DNA of 64,000 bases from Microbacterium salitolerans (GCF_019720895.1 NZ_JAHKSH010000004.1:186001-250000), one strand, 5' to 3'; shown: positions 35,104 through 46,802, numbered from the stretch's first letter. Notes: a model not told the origin generated them from the sequence alone. Program-made: numbers and translations.

Positions 35104-35919
35104 TCAGCGTGCCGCGAGGTGCGCGTCGTACAGATCGCGGGCCCCATGGCCGGTCTCCTGCGCGACGGCGCGCGTCGCGTCCTTGAGACGCGTGCCGTCC
35201 GACACCAGCGCCGCGACGCGGGCGAGCGCCTCGTCGAGGGGCATCTCGCGCGCCGTCGCGCCGCCCACGACGATGACGAGCTCGCCCCGGACTCCGCCGT
35301 CCGCCCACTCAGCGAGCTCGGCGAGGGATCCGCGCTTCACCTGCTCGTACAGCTTCGTCAGCTCACGTGCGACGGCCGCACGGCGATCGGAGCCGAACGC
35401 GGCCGCCATGTCGCGCAGCGTCTGCACCACACGGGACGGCGCCTCGAAGAACACGAGGGTGCGCGGATCTCGCGCGACCGCCTCCAACACGCGGCGGCGA
35501 TCCCCCGGCTTGCGTGGAACGAACCCCTCGAATGTGAACCGGTCGGTGGGCAGGCCCGAGATGGCGAGCGCCGTGAGAACGGCACTCGGGCCGGGGATCG
35601 CCGTGACCTCGACGCCCGCCTCGGCCGCGGCGGCGACGAGGCCGTACCCGGGGTCGCTCACGGTCGGCATACCCGCGTCGCTCAGCACGAGGACATCGCT
35701 CTCGCGCGCGAGTTCGACGATCTCGGCGGCCTTCTGCTTCTCGTTGTGGTCGTGCAGCGGGATGAGCCGCGGGCGATTCTCGATCTCGAGCGCGCGCAGC
35801 AGCTTCTGCGTCGTCCGCGTGTCCTCCGCGGCGATCGTGGTCGCCTCGCCCAGAGCCTCGACGAGACGACGCGAGGCGTCGCCGAGATTGCCGATCGGAG
35901 TTCCCGCGAGGATGATCAT
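35104..35919 (-). CDS. rsmI: 16S rRNA (cytidine1402-2'-O)-methyltransferase
   Basis: A 271-residue SAM-dependent methyltransferase modifying C1402 in the ribosomal P site. Motifs: start IILAGTPIGNLGDASRR, AAEDTRTTQKLL, LVLSDAGMPTVSDPGYGLV, AIPGPSAVLTAL and FEGFVPRKPGDRR. TAGGGT lies 7 nt before the ATG with no Shine-Dalgarno. In many Actinobacteria rsmI is divergent from the protein mannosyltransferase gene; here the FHA-like gene sits between them. Confidence 0.95.
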   Translation of the reverse strand: MIILAGTPIGNLGDASRRLVEALGEATTIAAEDTRTTQKLLRALEIENRPRLIPLHDHNEKQKAAEIVELARESDVLVLSDAGMPTVSDPGYGLVAAAAEAGVEVTAIPGPSAVLTALAISGLPTDRFTFEGFVPRKPGDRRRVLEAVARDPRTLVFFEAPSRVVQTLRDMAAAFGSDRRAAVARELTKLYEQVKRGSLAELAEWADGGVRGELVIVVGGATAREMPLDEALARVAALVSDGTRLKDATRAVAQETGHGARDLYDAHLAAR

Positions 35920-35926
35920 GGCTCCG

Positions 35927-35932
35927 ACCCTA
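35927..35932 (-). promoter_or_regulatory. -10 box of rsmI (leaderless)
   Basis: TAGGGT-N7-ATG on the minus strand. Confidence 0.45.
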
Positions 35933-36053
35933 GCCCGCGCCGCCGGGTGCGAGCCCCTTGCGGAATCGGGACGGATCGCTCTACAGTTCCCGCGCGATCG
36001 CGCTCAGATCGCGGCGCCGCATCGCGGCGTCTCGCACGGCGAAGGGAACGCAC

Positions 36054-36545
36054 ATGGCCGACGACACGCATTCGACGGGAACGACGCATGCCGAGTGGGG
36101 TGCGGGCTCCCCACGCCTCATCGTGCGCGGCGACGATGAGCGGTTCACACGCGACCTCGGCGAGGACGAGCTGACGATCGGATCCGCGGCAGGGGCCGGC
36201 CTGCGACTGCCGGGCCTGGACCCGATCCATGCGACGGTCGTGCATGACGAGCGCGACGAGTTCGTCGTCACGCTGCACGGCTCTGGAAGCATGAACGCGA
36301 ACACCGAGGCCGCCGGTGTGCACTCCGATGTGGGCGGCGATCGGACGGAGACGCTCCGCACGGGGGCGGAGTTCACCGCCGGGTCCTGGAGCTTCGTGTT
36401 CCAGCGCGAGGAGTTCGCCGATCATGGGCGCCCGTACGGCGGACGCGAGGGCGGCGAGCTCTCCGATCAGCCTCCGCAGCCCGCGCGTCCCGACTACACG
36501 GGCCAGGAGGACCGGACGGGCGAGCAGGAGATCCAGGAGCACTGA
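36054..36545 (+). CDS. FHA-like domain protein
   Basis: A 163-residue protein. Residues about 20-110 have the strand pattern of an FHA fold (SPRLIVRGDDERFTRDLG, ELTIGSAAGAGLRLPGLD, PIHATVVHDERDEFVVTL). The usual phosphothreonine-binding Arg after the first Gly and the Ser of GRxxxxxxxS are replaced, so peptide binding is doubtful. The tail is Gly/Pro/Gln-rich and acidic. GAAGGGA lies 6 nt before the ATG. No partner kinase is adjacent. It may be structural; function is unknown. Confidence 0.65.
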   Translation: MADDTHSTGTTHAEWGAGSPRLIVRGDDERFTRDLGEDELTIGSAAGAGLRLPGLDPIHATVVHDERDEFVVTLHGSGSMNANTEAAGVHSDVGGDRTETLRTGAEFTAGSWSFVFQREEFADHGRPYGGREGGELSDQPPQPARPDYTGQEDRTGEQEIQEH

Positions 36546-36550
36546 TGCCC

Positions 36551-36578
36551 CGGGCCGGGCAGAGCACTGCCCGGCCCG
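36551..36578 (+). terminator. Terminator after the FHA-like gene
   Basis: A perfect 12-bp stem (CGGGCCGGGCAG and complement) with an AGCA tetraloop starts 5 nt past the stop. Confidence 0.75.
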
Positions 36579-36630
36579 ATCGTCACGGGCGCGCTCCCCG
36601 ATCGCACACGACGGTCGCGGCCGTGCCGCA

Positions 36631-36636
36631 TAGAGT
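36631..36636 (+). promoter_or_regulatory. -10 box of the protein mannosyltransferase gene (leaderless)
   Basis: TAGAGT-N6-GTG, with the GTG at 36643. Confidence 0.5.
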
Positions 36637-36642
36637 GGCCCC

Positions 36643-38184
36643 GTGACGGTTCGCCCCATGCCCTCCCGCGCTCAGCGGATCGCCCGGTGGGCGGTGCCGG
36701 TGTCGATCACGGCCGCCGCGGCCGCCGTGCGCCTGGCAGGCCTCGGAGGGCCGGACGAGCTCATCTTCGATGAGACCTACTACGTCAAGGACGCGTGGAC
36801 CCTCCTCCACCTCGGCTATGAGGGCACCTGGGGCGAGGATCCGAACGGCGCGTTCGAAGCCGGCGACACGAGCGGATACTCCGACGAGGGCTCCTTCGTC
36901 GCGCATCCTCCGCTCGGCAAGTGGATCATCTCCCTCGGCATGGCGCTGTTCGGCGGCGGCCCCTGGGGGTGGCGCTTCGCGATCGCGATCATCGGCACGC
37001 TCATGGTGCCGCTGCTCTACCTGATCGCGAAGCGCATGACCGGATCCGTGCGGCTGGCGGCCGCAGCGGCCGCGCTCCTCGCGATCGATCCGCTCGCCGT
37101 CTCGATGAGCCGCATCGCGCTCCTCGACACGCCCCTCGCGTTCCTGGTGCTCCTCGCCTTCTGGTTCGCCCTGCTCGATCGTCCCGGCACCGTCGCGGCG
37201 ATCCGCGCCGGCGCCCGGCGCGACGGCATCGCCGGTCCCGTGCTGTGGCGGAGGCCGTGGATCCTCGCGGCCGGCGTGACGCTCGGACTCGCGACGAGCG
37301 TGAAGTGGTCCGGCCTCTACGCACTCGCGGTGCTCGGCATCGCGATCGTGATCGCCGACGCGATCGATCGGCGCCGAGCGGGGGTCACGCGCTGGGCCGA
37401 GGCCGCGATCGGCCGGCAGGGCCCCGTGTCGTTCGTGCTGCTCGTGCCGCCGGCGCTCATCGCGTACGTCGCCAGCTGGACCGGCTGGCTCGCGACGGAC
37501 GGCGGCTACGACCGTGCTTCCTCGTCGAATGCTCTCCTCGCGCTCTGGAACTACCACAGGGCTGTCCTCAGCTTCCATTCCGGCGTCAACAGCGACCACA
37601 CGTACGCGAGCCCCGCGATCGAGTGGATCCCGATGCTGAACCCGACGCTCATGTACCGCGAGCAGCTCCAGGGCGAGGCGTGTGCGATCGCCGACAGCTG
37701 CGTCGGGGTGATGGCCGCCCTGCCGAATCCCGTGCTCTGGTGGGGAGGCGTGATCGCGATCGTGTGGCTCGTCGCGCGGATCGTGCAGAGCGCCGTGACG
37801 AGGACGCGCATCCGCGGACGCGAGGCGCTCGTACTCGCGGGCGTCCTGGCGACGTATGTCCCGTGGCTTCTGCTCCCCGACCGCACGATGTTCACGTTCT
37901 ACGCGGTCACGGTCCTGCCGTTCGTGATCCTGGCCGTCGTGCTCGTCGCCCACGCACTCCGTCAGGAGAGGATCCCCGTCCTGCTCTCCGACCCGACGCT
38001 CGACGAGATCCAGCGCGAGCAGACGCGCACCGCCGCGCGCACCGAGACCCGTCGCGCCGCGACCACGATCGTCCTCATCGCGATGCTCGTCGTCGGCGTG
38101 TACTTCCTGCCGTTCGGCACGGGGTGGCTCGAGCCCGAGGCGCTCTATCGCGCTCACCTCTGGCTGCCGAGCTGGTACCTCTGA
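36643..38184 (+). CDS. pmt: Protein O-mannosyltransferase (PMT/GT39)
   Basis: A 513-residue polytopic GT39 enzyme that transfers mannose from polyprenyl-phosphate-mannose to Ser/Thr of exported proteins. The catalytic Asp-Glu pair is in LIFDETYYVKDAW after the first helix. AHPPLGKWIISLGM, SRIALLDTPLAF and LATSVKWSGLYAL are family landmarks, with about 10 further helices. The GTG at 36643 gives a leaderless start; an ATG five codons later is the alternative. An intracellular GH92 mannosidase and a glycosyltransferase lie within 6 kb. Confidence 0.92.
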   Translation: MTVRPMPSRAQRIARWAVPVSITAAAAAVRLAGLGGPDELIFDETYYVKDAWTLLHLGYEGTWGEDPNGAFEAGDTSGYSDEGSFVAHPPLGKWIISLGMALFGGGPWGWRFAIAIIGTLMVPLLYLIAKRMTGSVRLAAAAAALLAIDPLAVSMSRIALLDTPLAFLVLLAFWFALLDRPGTVAAIRAGARRDGIAGPVLWRRPWILAAGVTLGLATSVKWSGLYALAVLGIAIVIADAIDRRRAGVTRWAEAAIGRQGPVSFVLLVPPALIAYVASWTGWLATDGGYDRASSSNALLALWNYHRAVLSFHSGVNSDHTYASPAIEWIPMLNPTLMYREQLQGEACAIADSCVGVMAALPNPVLWWGGVIAIVWLVARIVQSAVTRTRIRGREALVLAGVLATYVPWLLLPDRTMFTFYAVTVLPFVILAVVLVAHALRQERIPVLLSDPTLDEIQREQTRTAARTETRRAATTIVLIAMLVVGVYFLPFGTGWLEPEALYRAHLWLPSWYL

Positions 38185-38188
38185 CAGA

Positions 38189-38225
38189 CGACGGGGCCGC
38201 GACCGGATCGGTCGCGGCCCCGTCG
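38189..38225. terminator. Bidirectional terminator between pmt and the DkgA-type reductase
   Basis: A perfect 16-bp stem (CGACGGGGCCGCGACC and complement) with loop GGATC lies 5 nt past the pmt stop and 9 nt past the convergent reductase stop. It can serve both genes. Confidence 0.75.
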
Positions 38226-38233
38226 GAGACTGC

Positions 38234-40422
<2,189 letters not shown>

Positions 40423-40531
40423 GATGGCTCCTCACACGGTTCGCGTGGCCCGAGGCTACGGAGCGCGTGTGACGGCCGGAGAGACGGGGTGTTACGGGTT
40501 CGGCACGTCGCGAGCAGGTGTCGGGGATCCG

Positions 40532-42754
40532 TCACAGACCGCGTGCGGCCGCGGCCGCCGCCGGGTGGGATGGGGGCCGCACCTCCCGGCCCCATGCGCC
40601 GGGCTCGTCGCCGAGCGCGACGCGAAGCGTGCCTCCGGCGCGCAGCTCGCGTCCTGTCAGCCACGTCCGCGTGAGCGGTCCCCCGTTCCAGGTGACGTGC
40701 TGCACGTACTGCGGGCCCGTTCCTCGGCCGACGGCGCGGAAGCCGGTCGTCTCGATGCGCAGCGGCACACCACCCGGCAGATCGATCTCGGCATCGGGCC
40801 ACGCGGGCGCGTTCACCAGGAAGAGGTCCTGCCCTGCGACGGGAAAGAGGCCGAGCGATGCCCACACCACCCACGAGCTGAGTCCACCCGAATCGTCGTT
40901 GCCCGGCAGCCCTCCCGGGCTCGCGGCGAACATCTGGTGCAGCCCGTCGTGCACGATCTCCGCCGTGCGGTCAGCCCTCCCGGCGTACATATACGCCCAC
41001 GGCGCGTCCAAGTCGGGCTCGTTGTTGAGTCCCTCGAACCGCCCCAGCGCGTAGCCGCGTGCCATCTCGTCGCGCGACGGATCCGCACCCGGCTGGACGA
41101 CGGGATCCGCACCGTAGCCGAAGAAGGCGTCGAGGATCCGCACGTAGCGCTCCTCGCCCCCGGCGAGCGCGATCCGGCCGGCCATGTCGTGGGTGATCCG
41201 GTGCGAGTAGTTGTGCTTCGTGCCCTCATAGAACGTGGAGTCGCGCAGGAGGCCCGTGCGCTCGTCGAAGGCGTTGCGCCACCGGCTCGCCAGGCGCCGG
41301 CACTCCGCCGCCGCACTCCCGTCTCCCACGCGGTCGGCGACGCGGGCGGTGCACCAGTAGGCGAACGCGATGTCGAGGGTGTGGCTGATGGGATCCGCGC
41401 GCCCGGTGGTGAGGAAGTCCTCGCCGTAGGCCCGCCGCAGATCCGCGAGCATGTGCACGAGGGCCCAGTCCCAGTCGATCCCCTCGGCGCCCGCGGCGCA
41501 GAGGTCCGCGAGGAGCGTGTGCGCGAGCCCGGTGGCCTGACGGGAGAAGCGGTCGGAGCCCTTCGCCATGCGGTATCCGATGGGGAAGTTCCCCTCCTCC
41601 TCGCAGATCCTGATGAGGGCGTTGGCGAGCTCGACGGCGCGGTCGGGCCGCAGGAGCGAGATCAGCGGGAGCTGCGTGCGATAGATGTCCCACATCGTGC
41701 AGATGTCGAACGCGTAGGGACCGGCCGCCGGCCACTGCGGGCTCTCGTCCGGCGCGAACGCGGGCTTGATGAGCGAGTGGTACAGGGCGGTGCCGAGCAC
41801 GGTGCGATCCTCTGCGCGATCGGCTCCCCCGACCTGGATCTGCTCGAGATGCTGCGCCCAGCTCGCGCGCGTCGCGGAGCGCCGCGTCTCGAAGTCGGTC
41901 CCCGCAGGACAGTCGCGCCGGAGGTTGTCGCGCGCCTGGTCGACGCCGCGCAGAGAGAATCCGATCCGCAGCTCGACCGTCTGCCCGGCCGTCACGGCCC
42001 CCTGCCACATGAGGCCGAACGGGCGCATCGTCGTCGGTCGGATCGCATCGAAGTCGAGGCGACGCCCTCCCGGCATCAGGCGACGGTCGTACCAGAGCAG
42101 CTGACGCCAGCGCGGCGCATCGGCCTGTAGGTGCATCGCGAGGGGCGTCCCCTCGACGACGATCTCGCCCTGGGCCTCTCCGGCATCGAGGCTCTCGAGA
42201 TGGGCACGCAGCGGGACGGTCGCGCCGTAGGGGATGTCGAGACCGCCGACCGACAGGTCGACGACGAGGCGCGCGTCGGTCGTCTCGGGGAACGTGTAGC
42301 GGTGCACGGCGCTCTTGGGACCGACCGTGATCTCGCCGCGGATCCCGTTCTCGAGCGTGAAGACGCTGGATCCCGGGGCCGCCTCCTCCTGGGTGATGGC
42401 CCACGCGCGCCCGAGCTCGTCGAGGCTGTCGATCATGGGCGTGACGCGCAGGTAGTTGTAGTACTTCCGGATCGCACCGGTGCCGGACTGCTGGAAGTGC
42501 GTCACGCCGCTCGCCTCGGGTCGGTCGCGCATGCGCGGCGGCACGCCCTCGGTCGACAGCGCGTACTCGCCGTACCCGGTGGGGTACGCGCCGGAGAAGG
42601 CGCACGCCGAGACCATCCCGAGCGGGTACGTCGCCCCGGGGTGCGTGTTGCCGATCTGGGGCTTCGGCCACCACCACCTGGCGGCGAGACCTGTCGGCGC
42701 GGGCAGGTCGGTGGGCTGGGTTCCGATGAACGGATCGACGTCCGCGAGCTTCAT
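40532..42754 (-). CDS. GH92 alpha-mannosidase, no signal peptide
   Basis: A 740-residue glycoside hydrolase family 92 protein (calcium-dependent inverting exo-alpha-mannosidase). N-terminal beta domain: VDPFIGTQ and GNTHPGATYPLGMVS. The (alpha/alpha)6 domain holds TMWDIYRTQLPLISLL, the catalytic-acid region GLNNEPDLDAPWAYMYAG and GLPGNDDSGGLSSWVVWAS. The N-terminus begins MKLADVDPFIGTQ with no secretion signal, so it acts in the cytoplasm, presumably on imported manno-oligosaccharides or turnover products. TAGCTT lies 7 nt before the ATG. It is divergent from hrpA; the two promoters lie 57 bp apart. Confidence 0.92.
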   Translation of the reverse strand: MKLADVDPFIGTQPTDLPAPTGLAARWWWPKPQIGNTHPGATYPLGMVSACAFSGAYPTGYGEYALSTEGVPPRMRDRPEASGVTHFQQSGTGAIRKYYNYLRVTPMIDSLDELGRAWAITQEEAAPGSSVFTLENGIRGEITVGPKSAVHRYTFPETTDARLVVDLSVGGLDIPYGATVPLRAHLESLDAGEAQGEIVVEGTPLAMHLQADAPRWRQLLWYDRRLMPGGRRLDFDAIRPTTMRPFGLMWQGAVTAGQTVELRIGFSLRGVDQARDNLRRDCPAGTDFETRRSATRASWAQHLEQIQVGGADRAEDRTVLGTALYHSLIKPAFAPDESPQWPAAGPYAFDICTMWDIYRTQLPLISLLRPDRAVELANALIRICEEEGNFPIGYRMAKGSDRFSRQATGLAHTLLADLCAAGAEGIDWDWALVHMLADLRRAYGEDFLTTGRADPISHTLDIAFAYWCTARVADRVGDGSAAAECRRLASRWRNAFDERTGLLRDSTFYEGTKHNYSHRITHDMAGRIALAGGEERYVRILDAFFGYGADPVVQPGADPSRDEMARGYALGRFEGLNNEPDLDAPWAYMYAGRADRTAEIVHDGLHQMFAASPGGLPGNDDSGGLSSWVVWASLGLFPVAGQDLFLVNAPAWPDAEIDLPGGVPLRIETTGFRAVGRGTGPQYVQHVTWNGGPLTRTWLTGRELRAGGTLRVALGDEPGAWGREVRPPSHPAAAAAARGL

Positions 42755-42761
42755 CTGCCAG

Positions 42762-42767
42762 AAGCTA
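42762..42767 (-). promoter_or_regulatory. -10 box of the GH92 gene (leaderless)
   Basis: TAGCTT-N7-ATG on the minus strand. Confidence 0.45.
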
Positions 42768-42823
42768 GCGGGCGTTCGTGTCGGGCGTGTGACACGCGCG
42801 GGCGCATCGCATGCGCCGGCGCA

Positions 42824-42829
42824 TAGACT
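42824..42829 (+). promoter_or_regulatory. -10 box of hrpA (leaderless or near-leaderless)
   Basis: TAGACT-N8-ATG; no Shine-Dalgarno before the ATG at 42838. Confidence 0.45.
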
Positions 42830-42837
42830 GAAACGCT

Positions 42838-45800
42838 ATGTCTTCTGCCGAACCACGGATCTCCTACCCGCCGGAGCTGCCTGTCAGCGGCGCGCGCGAC
42901 GAGATCGCCGCCGCGATCCGCGACAACCAGGTGGTCATCGTCGCGGGTGCGACGGGTTCCGGTAAGACGACGCAGCTGCCGAAGATCGCGCTCGAGCTGG
43001 GGCGCACATCGATCGCGCACACCCAGCCGCGCCGCCTCGCGGCCCGCACGATCGCCGAGCGCGTCGCCGAGGAGATGGAGGTCGAGCTCGGCGGGGTCGT
43101 CGGATACAAGGTGCGCTTCACCGATCAGGTGTCGGCTGACACCCGCGTCGCGCTCATGACCGACGGGATCCTGCTCAACGAGATCCATCGCGACCGGCTG
43201 CTCACGCGCTACGACACCATCATCATCGACGAGGCGCACGAGCGGTCGCTCAACGTCGACTTCCTCATCGGCTACCTCACGCGGCTCCTCCCTCAGCGTC
43301 CTGATCTCAAGGTCATCATCACCTCGGCGACGATCGACCCCGAGTCCTTCGCCGCGCACTTCGCGCGCCCCGACGGCACGCCCGCGCCGATCATCGAGGT
43401 GTCAGGCCGCACGTTCCCCGTCGAGATCCGGTATCGCCCGCTCCTCACGGAGACGGATCCCGACGCCGCCGCGGACGTCGACGTCGACGAGCGCCCGTAC
43501 GCCGCCGACGACGAGGTGTCGGCGATCGTCGAGGCGCTGAAGGAGCTCGACCGCGAGGCGCCGGGCGACGTGCTCGTCTTCCTGCCGGGCGAGGCCGAGA
43601 TCCGCGATGCCGCGGACGCCGTGCGCGGCGCGTTCCGCAGCCAGGCCGCGCCGACCGAGGTCCTTCCCCTGTACGGCCGCCTCAGCGCCGCCGAGCAGCA
43701 TCGCGTGTTCGAGCGCTCGAAGGTCGCCGGCGTCCGGCGCCGCGTGATCCTGTCGACGAACGTCGCGGAGACGTCGCTCACCGTTCCCGGCATCCGTTAC
43801 GTCGTCGACGCGGGAACGGCGCGCATCTCGCGCTACTCGAACCGCGCGAAGGTGCAGCGCCTGCCGATCGAGCCCGTGTCGCAGGCCTCCGCGCAGCAGC
43901 GGTCCGGCCGTGCGGGACGCACGAGCGCCGGCGTCGCGATCCGCCTGTACGCGCACGACGACTTCGCGGCGCGCCCCGAGTTCACGGATCCCGAGATCCT
44001 GCGCACGTCGCTCGCGTCGGTCGTGCTGCAGATGCTCGCGCTCGGCTTCGGCGACGTGCAGGAGTTCCCGTTCCTGACGCCTCCGGACTCGCGCGGTGTC
44101 AAGGCGGCGTTCGACCTGCTCACGGAGCTCGGCGCCGTCACGCTCGGCCGCGGCGGAGCCGACCCCCGCCTCACGAAGATCGGACGCCAGATCGCGCGCC
44201 TGCCGATCGACCCGCGCTTCGCCCGCATGCTGATCGAGGCGAGCCGACAGGGCGTCGCCGACGACGTCCTCGCGATCGTCTCGGGGCTCTCGATCCAGGA
44301 CGTGCGCGAACGCCCCGAGGAGCAGCGCGAGAAGGCCGATCAGCTGCATGCGCGCTTCACGGATCCGTCGAGCGACTTCCTGAGCATGCTCAATCTCTGG
44401 AACCACCTGCGGGAGCAGCAGAAGGAGCTCGGTTCCAGCGCGTTCCGACGCCTCGTGAGATCCGAGTTCCTCAACTACGTGCGCGTGCGCGAGTGGTTCG
44501 ACGTGCACCGCCAGCTGCGATCGCTGACGCGCGACGCGGATCGAAAGGGGTCCGCTCCGCAGCGTCCCGTGCGTCGGGCGAAGCCCGAGCCCGGCCGGGG
44601 CCACCCGCAGGGCGAGGCGATCCACCGCGCGCTGCTCGCGGGTCTGCTGTCGCAGATCGGGGTGCTCGACGAGCGCAGCGTGAAGAAGGGATCCGCCCGC
44701 GGGCCCCGATCCGCGCAGTACCGGGGCGCGCGGGGCGTGACGTTCCAGATCTTCCCCGGCTCCGGGCTCAAGCGGTCGAAGGCGAAGGCTGTCATGTCGG
44801 CGGAGCTCGTCGAGACGTCTCGGCTGTTCGCGCGCACCGTCGCGCAGATCGACCCCGCCTGGGCCGAGCAGCTCGCGGGCGACCTTGTGAAGAAGCAGGT
44901 GTCGGAGCCGCACTGGTCGAAGGATGCGGGCGCCGCCGTCGCGTACGAGAAGGTGACGCTCTTCGGCGTCGAGATCATCCCGCGCCGGCGCATCCAGTTC
45001 GGGCGAGTCGACCGGCCGGCGGCCCGCGACATGTTCGTGCGCCACGCGCTCGTCGAGGGCGAGTGGGATCCGTCGAGCCTGCCGAAGGCCGTCACGCAGT
45101 TCCTGCGGCAGAACGGCGACCTGCGACGGCGCCTCGAGAAGCTCGAGGAGCGCGAGCGCCGCCGCGACATCCTCGCGGGCGACGAGGCCGTCTACGCGTT
45201 CTACGACGCCCGGATCCCCGCCGATGTGTTCGATGTGCGCAGCTTCGAGGCGTGGTGGAAGGACGAGCTCGAGAGGCAGCCGAAGCTGCTCACGATGCGC
45301 GAGGCCGACCTCGTGGACGGCGACGCGACAGCAGACGCCCGCGACTTCCCGCCCCGATGGACCCAGGGCGACCAGACCCTCGATCTCGCATACCGCTTCG
45401 AGCCCGGCGCCCCCGACGACGGGGTCACGGTGGTGATCCCGCTCGCGCTGCTCGCCGCCGTCGAGCCGTCGGGCTTCGACTGGCAGGTCCCCGGGCTGCG
45501 TGACGAGCTCGTCACAGCGATGCTCAAGGCGCTGCCGAAGGCGATGCGCCGGCACGTCGTCCCCGCCGCCGACTGGGCGCAGAAGTTCGCGGAGGAGCTC
45601 GCAGGGTCCGGACCAGAGGACGCCGCCGGACGGCCCGACAGATCCCTTGCCGAGGCGCTCGCGCGGCTCGTCCAGCACCAGGCCAACCAGCTCGTGACGC
45701 CCGCCGACTTCGATATGACGCGCGTCCCCGCCCACCTCACGATGTCGTTCCGCGCTGTCGATCACCGCGGCCGCTCCGCGGGGTCCTCCCGCGATCTGCG

Positions 45801-46776
45801 CGCGCTGCAGGAGACGCTGTCCGGCAGAGCGCGGGAATCCGTGGCGCATCAGCTCGTCCGCGCGTCGTCCCGGGAGCGGAAGGCGGCGTCGCCCGACGTC
45901 GTCGCCCAGGCCACGGGAATCGAGCAGACGGGCCTCACGGACTGGACGTTCGGCGATCTCCCGGCGCAGGTCGACACGAAGGTCGCGGGCGGCGTCGTGC
46001 GCGGGTATCCGGCGATCGTCGACGACAGGACGTCCGTCTCCGTGCGCGTGGAGGCGACGGCCGAACGCGCCGAGCGTGCGACGAGGGCGGGCCTCCGACG
46101 CCTGCTGCTCCTGACGGTGCCCTCGCCCGTCTCCTATGTGCAGGAGCACCTCTCCTCGCAGGAGAAGCTCGCGCTCTCGGCCTCGCCGTACGCGTCGCCG
46201 AAGGCCGTCATCGAGGACTGCCGCGCGGCGCTCTGCGACGCGGCCATCGCCCGGAACGGGTCCGTGCGCACGCGCGCGCAGTTCGACGCGCTGCGCGCCG
46301 AGGTGACGAACGGATCCGTCGACGACGTCTTCGAGACCGTCTCGCTCGTCGCGAAGATCCTCACCGCATGGCGCGACGTCGAGCGGGCGATGAAGAAGGC
46401 GAACTCGATGACGCTGCTGGGCGCGCTGAACGACGTGCGCGGCCAGCTCGCCGGACTCGTGCACGCGGGCTTCGTGCGGCAGACCGGGACCTCCCGTCTG
46501 CGGCACCTGCCGCGCCACCTCGAGGGCGTGCGCATCCGTCTCGAGGCGCTCCCCGATAACCCGGGCCGCGACCGTGCGTGGATGACGGAGTTCGAGCGCG
46601 CGCAGGCGGCGTTCGCCGAGGCGGGCGGCGAGATCCCCCTGCCGGACGACGCCGAAGAGCGTCTCGTGCGCGCCCGCTGGCTGCTCGAGGAGCTGCGCAT
46701 CGGTCTCTTCGCCCAGCGCCTCGGCACGGCCGAGACGGTCTCGGTGCAGCGGGTGCAGAAGGCGCTGCGGGAGTAG
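42838..46776 (+). CDS. hrpA: ATP-dependent RNA helicase HrpA (DEAH box)
   Basis: A 1312-residue DEAH helicase of full family length. Helicase core: GATGSGKTTQLPKIALEL (motif I), TQPRRLAARTIAERVA (Ia), IIDEAHERSLNVDFLIGYL (II), ITSATIDPESFAAHF (III), LSTNVAETSLTVPGIRYVV (V) and QRSGRAGRTSAGVAIRLY (VI). HA2 and OB-fold domains follow, then the long DUF3418 C-terminal region characteristic of HrpA. It remodels RNA and resolves stalled ribosomes. A very long open frame on the opposite strand is a composition artefact. Confidence 0.96.
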   Translation: MSSAEPRISYPPELPVSGARDEIAAAIRDNQVVIVAGATGSGKTTQLPKIALELGRTSIAHTQPRRLAARTIAERVAEEMEVELGGVVGYKVRFTDQVSADTRVALMTDGILLNEIHRDRLLTRYDTIIIDEAHERSLNVDFLIGYLTRLLPQRPDLKVIITSATIDPESFAAHFARPDGTPAPIIEVSGRTFPVEIRYRPLLTETDPDAAADVDVDERPYAADDEVSAIVEALKELDREAPGDVLVFLPGEAEIRDAADAVRGAFRSQAAPTEVLPLYGRLSAAEQHRVFERSKVAGVRRRVILSTNVAETSLTVPGIRYVVDAGTARISRYSNRAKVQRLPIEPVSQASAQQRSGRAGRTSAGVAIRLYAHDDFAARPEFTDPEILRTSLASVVLQMLALGFGDVQEFPFLTPPDSRGVKAAFDLLTELGAVTLGRGGADPRLTKIGRQIARLPIDPRFARMLIEASRQGVADDVLAIVSGLSIQDVRERPEEQREKADQLHARFTDPSSDFLSMLNLWNHLREQQKELGSSAFRRLVRSEFLNYVRVREWFDVHRQLRSLTRDADRKGSAPQRPVRRAKPEPGRGHPQGEAIHRALLAGLLSQIGVLDERSVKKGSARGPRSAQYRGARGVTFQIFPGSGLKRSKAKAVMSAELVETSRLFARTVAQIDPAWAEQLAGDLVKKQVSEPHWSKDAGAAVAYEKVTLFGVEIIPRRRIQFGRVDRPAARDMFVRHALVEGEWDPSSLPKAVTQFLRQNGDLRRRLEKLEERERRRDILAGDEAVYAFYDARIPADVFDVRSFEAWWKDELERQPKLLTMREADLVDGDATADARDFPPRWTQGDQTLDLAYRFEPGAPDDGVTVVIPLALLAAVEPSGFDWQVPGLRDELVTAMLKALPKAMRRHVVPAADWAQKFAEELAGSGPEDAAGRPDRSLAEALARLVQHQANQLVTPADFDMTRVPAHLTMSFRAVDHRGRSAGSSRDLRALQETLSGRARESVAHQLVRASSRERKAASPDVVAQATGIEQTGLTDWTFGDLPAQVDTKVAGGVVRGYPAIVDDRTSVSVRVEATAERAERATRAGLRRLLLLTVPSPVSYVQEHLSSQEKLALSASPYASPKAVIEDCRAALCDAAIARNGSVRTRAQFDALRAEVTNGSVDDVFETVSLVAKILTAWRDVERAMKKANSMTLLGALNDVRGQLAGLVHAGFVRQTGTSRLRHLPRHLEGVRIRLEALPDNPGRDRAWMTEFERAQAAFAEAGGEIPLPDDAEERLVRARWLLEELRIGLFAQRLGTAETVSVQRVQKALRE

Positions 46777-46802
46777 CACGGGCGCGGATCCACCCTCGTA
46801 AT

